A stretch of DNA of 64,000 bases from Rhizobium sp. ZPR4 (GTDB lineage Bacteria; Pseudomonadota; Alphaproteobacteria; Rhizobiales; Rhizobiaceae): the NCBI RefSeq assembly GCF_040215725.1, contig NZ_CP157969.1, positions 620,001 to 684,000 on the forward strand. Reading direction: 5' to 3'. The notes beneath the pieces were generated by a model. The model worked only from the letters and a program-made list of their open reading frames with translations, ran no database searches and was not told where the DNA came from. Both the position numbers and the translations under genes were made by a program. This document shows, in pieces, positions 62,299 through 64,000 of the stretch. Every line of letters starts with the position of its first letter. Positions within the stretch are counted from its first letter, which is position 1.

Positions 62299-63056
62299 GC
62301 ATCAAGGCCGACAACGTCATCTGGAAAATCGGCGCGAAGACCGTACTCGACGGGGTCTCTTTCGAGGCGCCCGCGGGCAAGATGCTCGGCCTGCTCGGGC
62401 CGAACGGCTCGGGCAAGACCTCGCTCCTGCGTCTGCTTGCCGGCCTAAAACGACCGAATTCCGGTCGCATCACGCTCGAACAGAAGGATCTGCAGCGCAT
62501 GTCTCGCAGTTCGATCGCGAGGCGCGTCGCCTTCGTCGAACAGCACAGCACCACAAACGCCAATCTCAAGGTCATCGATGTCGTAAAGCTCGGCCGGTTT
62601 CCGCATCGATCGATGTTTTCCGGCTGGACATCGGCAGATGACGAGGCGGTCGAAGACGCTCTTGCGCGCGCCGGCATGAGAGAGAAACGCAACGACCGAT
62701 GGCAGAGCCTGTCGGGTGGCGAAAAGCAACGCACCCACATCGCACGAGCCCTCGCTCAGGCGCCGAAAGAGCTGATCCTCGACGAGCCGACCAACCACCT
62801 CGATATCCAGCACCAGATCAGCCTGATGCGACTGGTTGCCGGTCTGCCGGTCACCAGCATCATCGCTCTTCACGATCTCAACCATGCCGCCATGTTCTGC
62901 GATGAATTGATTATCATGCAGCAAGGCAGGATCGTCGCCTCCGGCACGCCGAAAGACGTGTTGACCGAAGATCTGCTGAGGACCGTATTTGCTGTCGAGG
63001 CTAGGGTCGAAACCTCTCCCCACCACTCCCGGCCCCATATTCACTATCTCCGATGA
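62295..63056 (+). CDS. ABC ATPase of the metal-chelate importer
   Basis: A 253-residue ATPase (FepC/BtuD-like). Walker A is GPNGSGKTS, signature LSGGEKQRTHIARAL, Walker B LILDEPTNHLD, switch ALHDLNHAAMF. Start overlaps the permease stop by 4 bp. No TonB-dependent receptor is in the window, so the outer-membrane step is encoded elsewhere. Confidence 0.93.
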   Translation: MSIKADNVIWKIGAKTVLDGVSFEAPAGKMLGLLGPNGSGKTSLLRLLAGLKRPNSGRITLEQKDLQRMSRSSIARRVAFVEQHSTTNANLKVIDVVKLGRFPHRSMFSGWTSADDEAVEDALARAGMREKRNDRWQSLSGGEKQRTHIARALAQAPKELILDEPTNHLDIQHQISLMRLVAGLPVTSIIALHDLNHAAMFCDELIIMQQGRIVASGTPKDVLTEDLLRTVFAVEARVETSPHHSRPHIHYLR

Positions 63057-63213
63057 CGGGGAAATCCGGAATCGGTCCCTTGATTGGCCCTTGCCTCGCA
63101 GTGGAACCGAGCGCATCTTTCGCAACACCCTCGACGGGTTCGCGGGCTTTGAACGACATCGGCAAAGGACCGCATCGGCGTCTGTTTTACGCCTGCGGCA
63201 GATGGGGGAATGC

Positions 63214-63981
63214 GTGACGGATAGGCTCAAGGGCAAGATTGCCATCATTTCGGGTGGCGCTACCGGCATGGGTGGAGCGGCTTCGCGCCTGTTTGCGGCG
63301 GAGGGCGCCAAGGTTGCGATCATCGACAGAAACGGCGATGCGGCGGCTGAAACCGTGCGCGAGATCCGCGCTGCCGGCGGCACGGCGGACCATTGGGTTG
63401 CCGATGTTTCCGACGAGGCAGCCGTCAATGCGGCGGTCAAGGGCATCGAGGATCGCTTCGGCGCGGTGACCGTGCTCTTCAATCACGCCGGCACCATCGT
63501 CATCAAGCCGTTCCTCGAAACGACGCTCGAGGAATGGGAATGGCTGCATGGCGTCAATGTCCGCTCGATGTTCCTCATGACCAAGGCGGTACTGCCGGGC
63601 ATGATTGCTGCCGGTGGCGGCTCCATCGTCTGCACCTCGTCGATCTCGGCGGTCGCAGCAACTCCGATGGAGGTGCTCTACGACACGACGAAGGGGGCGG
63701 TTCACATGTTCGCCCGCGCCATTGCCGTTGAATTCCGCGATCGCAACATCCGCTGCAATGCCGTATGCCCGGGCTTCATTCGCACGCCGCATGGACTGCG
63801 TGAGGTGGCTGAGTTGCAGGCCCTCGGCGTCGATGTCTCGGACGAGGCAATTGCGGCGCAGCAGGGCCGGATCGGCGAGCCCGAAGACGTGGCGCGCGCC
63901 GCCCTCTATCTGGCGTCGGATGATTCCAATTTCGTCAACGGCATCCATCTCTTCGTCGACAATGGCTTCACCGCCATCTGA
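63214..63981 (+). CDS. Short-chain dehydrogenase/reductase
   Basis: A 255-residue SDR from GTG 63214, with GGGGGAA just upstream; ATG 63202 is an alternative start. The nucleotide-binding motif is SGGATGMGGAAS, the NAG-type motif reads FNHAGT, and the catalytic Ser and Tyr-Lys are in CTSSISAVA and LYDTTKG. The C-terminal FVNGIHLFVDNGFTA is typical. Classical SDRs oxidise or reduce alcohols, sugars and ketones with NAD(P). The gap to the ATPase gene is 157 bp; co-transcription is uncertain. Confidence 0.92.
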   Translation: MTDRLKGKIAIISGGATGMGGAASRLFAAEGAKVAIIDRNGDAAAETVREIRAAGGTADHWVADVSDEAAVNAAVKGIEDRFGAVTVLFNHAGTIVIKPFLETTLEEWEWLHGVNVRSMFLMTKAVLPGMIAAGGGSIVCTSSISAVAATPMEVLYDTTKGAVHMFARAIAVEFRDRNIRCNAVCPGFIRTPHGLREVAELQALGVDVSDEAIAAQQGRIGEPEDVARAALYLASDDSNFVNGIHLFVDNGFTAI

Positions 63982-64000
63982 TCGCAAATAGCAGTGCATC

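Overview
The window looks like chromosome or chromid DNA of a fast-growing rhizobium (Rhizobium/Agrobacterium group, Alphaproteobacteria). This rests on the GC-rich coding style, the gene families present (RHH_4-type protein, LapG-type BTLCP protease with a type I secretion operon, FCD-type GntR, spermidine/putrescine-type and Fe3+-type ABC transporters, PACE exporter) and intergenic palindromes that resemble the Rhizobium RIME type. No tRNA, rRNA, CRISPR array, intact insertion sequence or phage gene was seen. Family names come from reading the proteins; no database search was run.

Region 1 (1-24.3 kb) is a cell-surface adhesion locus. One reading frame on the minus strand starts at 15976 and stays open to the window edge (at least 5,325 residues). 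It encodes a giant repeat adhesin: N-terminal domain and Gly-rich linker, seven almost identical ~170-residue units, six related ~160-residue units, an internal RTX block, then VCBS/cadherin-like repeats with two jelly-roll-like modules. Beside it lie a divergent lipoprotein with a periplasmic-binding fold, a LapG-like cysteine protease, and a minus-strand operon TolC - ABC exporter - HlyD adaptor - ribbon-helix-helix protein. Together these could export the adhesin, hold it at the surface and clip it off.

Region 2 (24.3-28.9 kb) is less GC-rich and accessory in look: 1.65 kb without a convincing gene, a DUF6502/DUF5666 pair with overlapping stop and start, and a one-TM hypothetical protein.

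Region 3 (28.9-40.1 kb) is one co-directional minus-strand block: FCD GntR regulator, ureohydrolase, DUF1185 'amino acid synthesis' protein, alpha/beta hydrolase, flavin reductase, luciferase-like monooxygenase, aldehyde dehydrogenase, NIPSNAP protein and a polyamine-type ABC importer. It reads as uptake and oxidative breakdown of a nitrogenous compound. Three copies of GGTATACCATAATA-like sequence lie in its two upstream regions and are candidate operators.

Region 4 (40.1-50.1 kb) holds a divergent ArsR-like regulator/metallophosphoesterase pair, a dual-specificity-type phosphatase, then an Fe3+/organophosphate-type ABC importer followed by an overlapping response regulator - histidine kinase - second binding protein. 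The importer's leader carries two hairpins and an eight-codon mini-ORF with a strong ribosome site.

Region 5 (50.4-64 kb) holds an RND efflux pair, a VOC protein, a small P-loop kinase-like protein, a His-rich secreted protein, a Crp/Fnr regulator, a divergent LysR/PACE exporter pair, a FecCD-type metal-chelate importer and a short-chain dehydrogenase.
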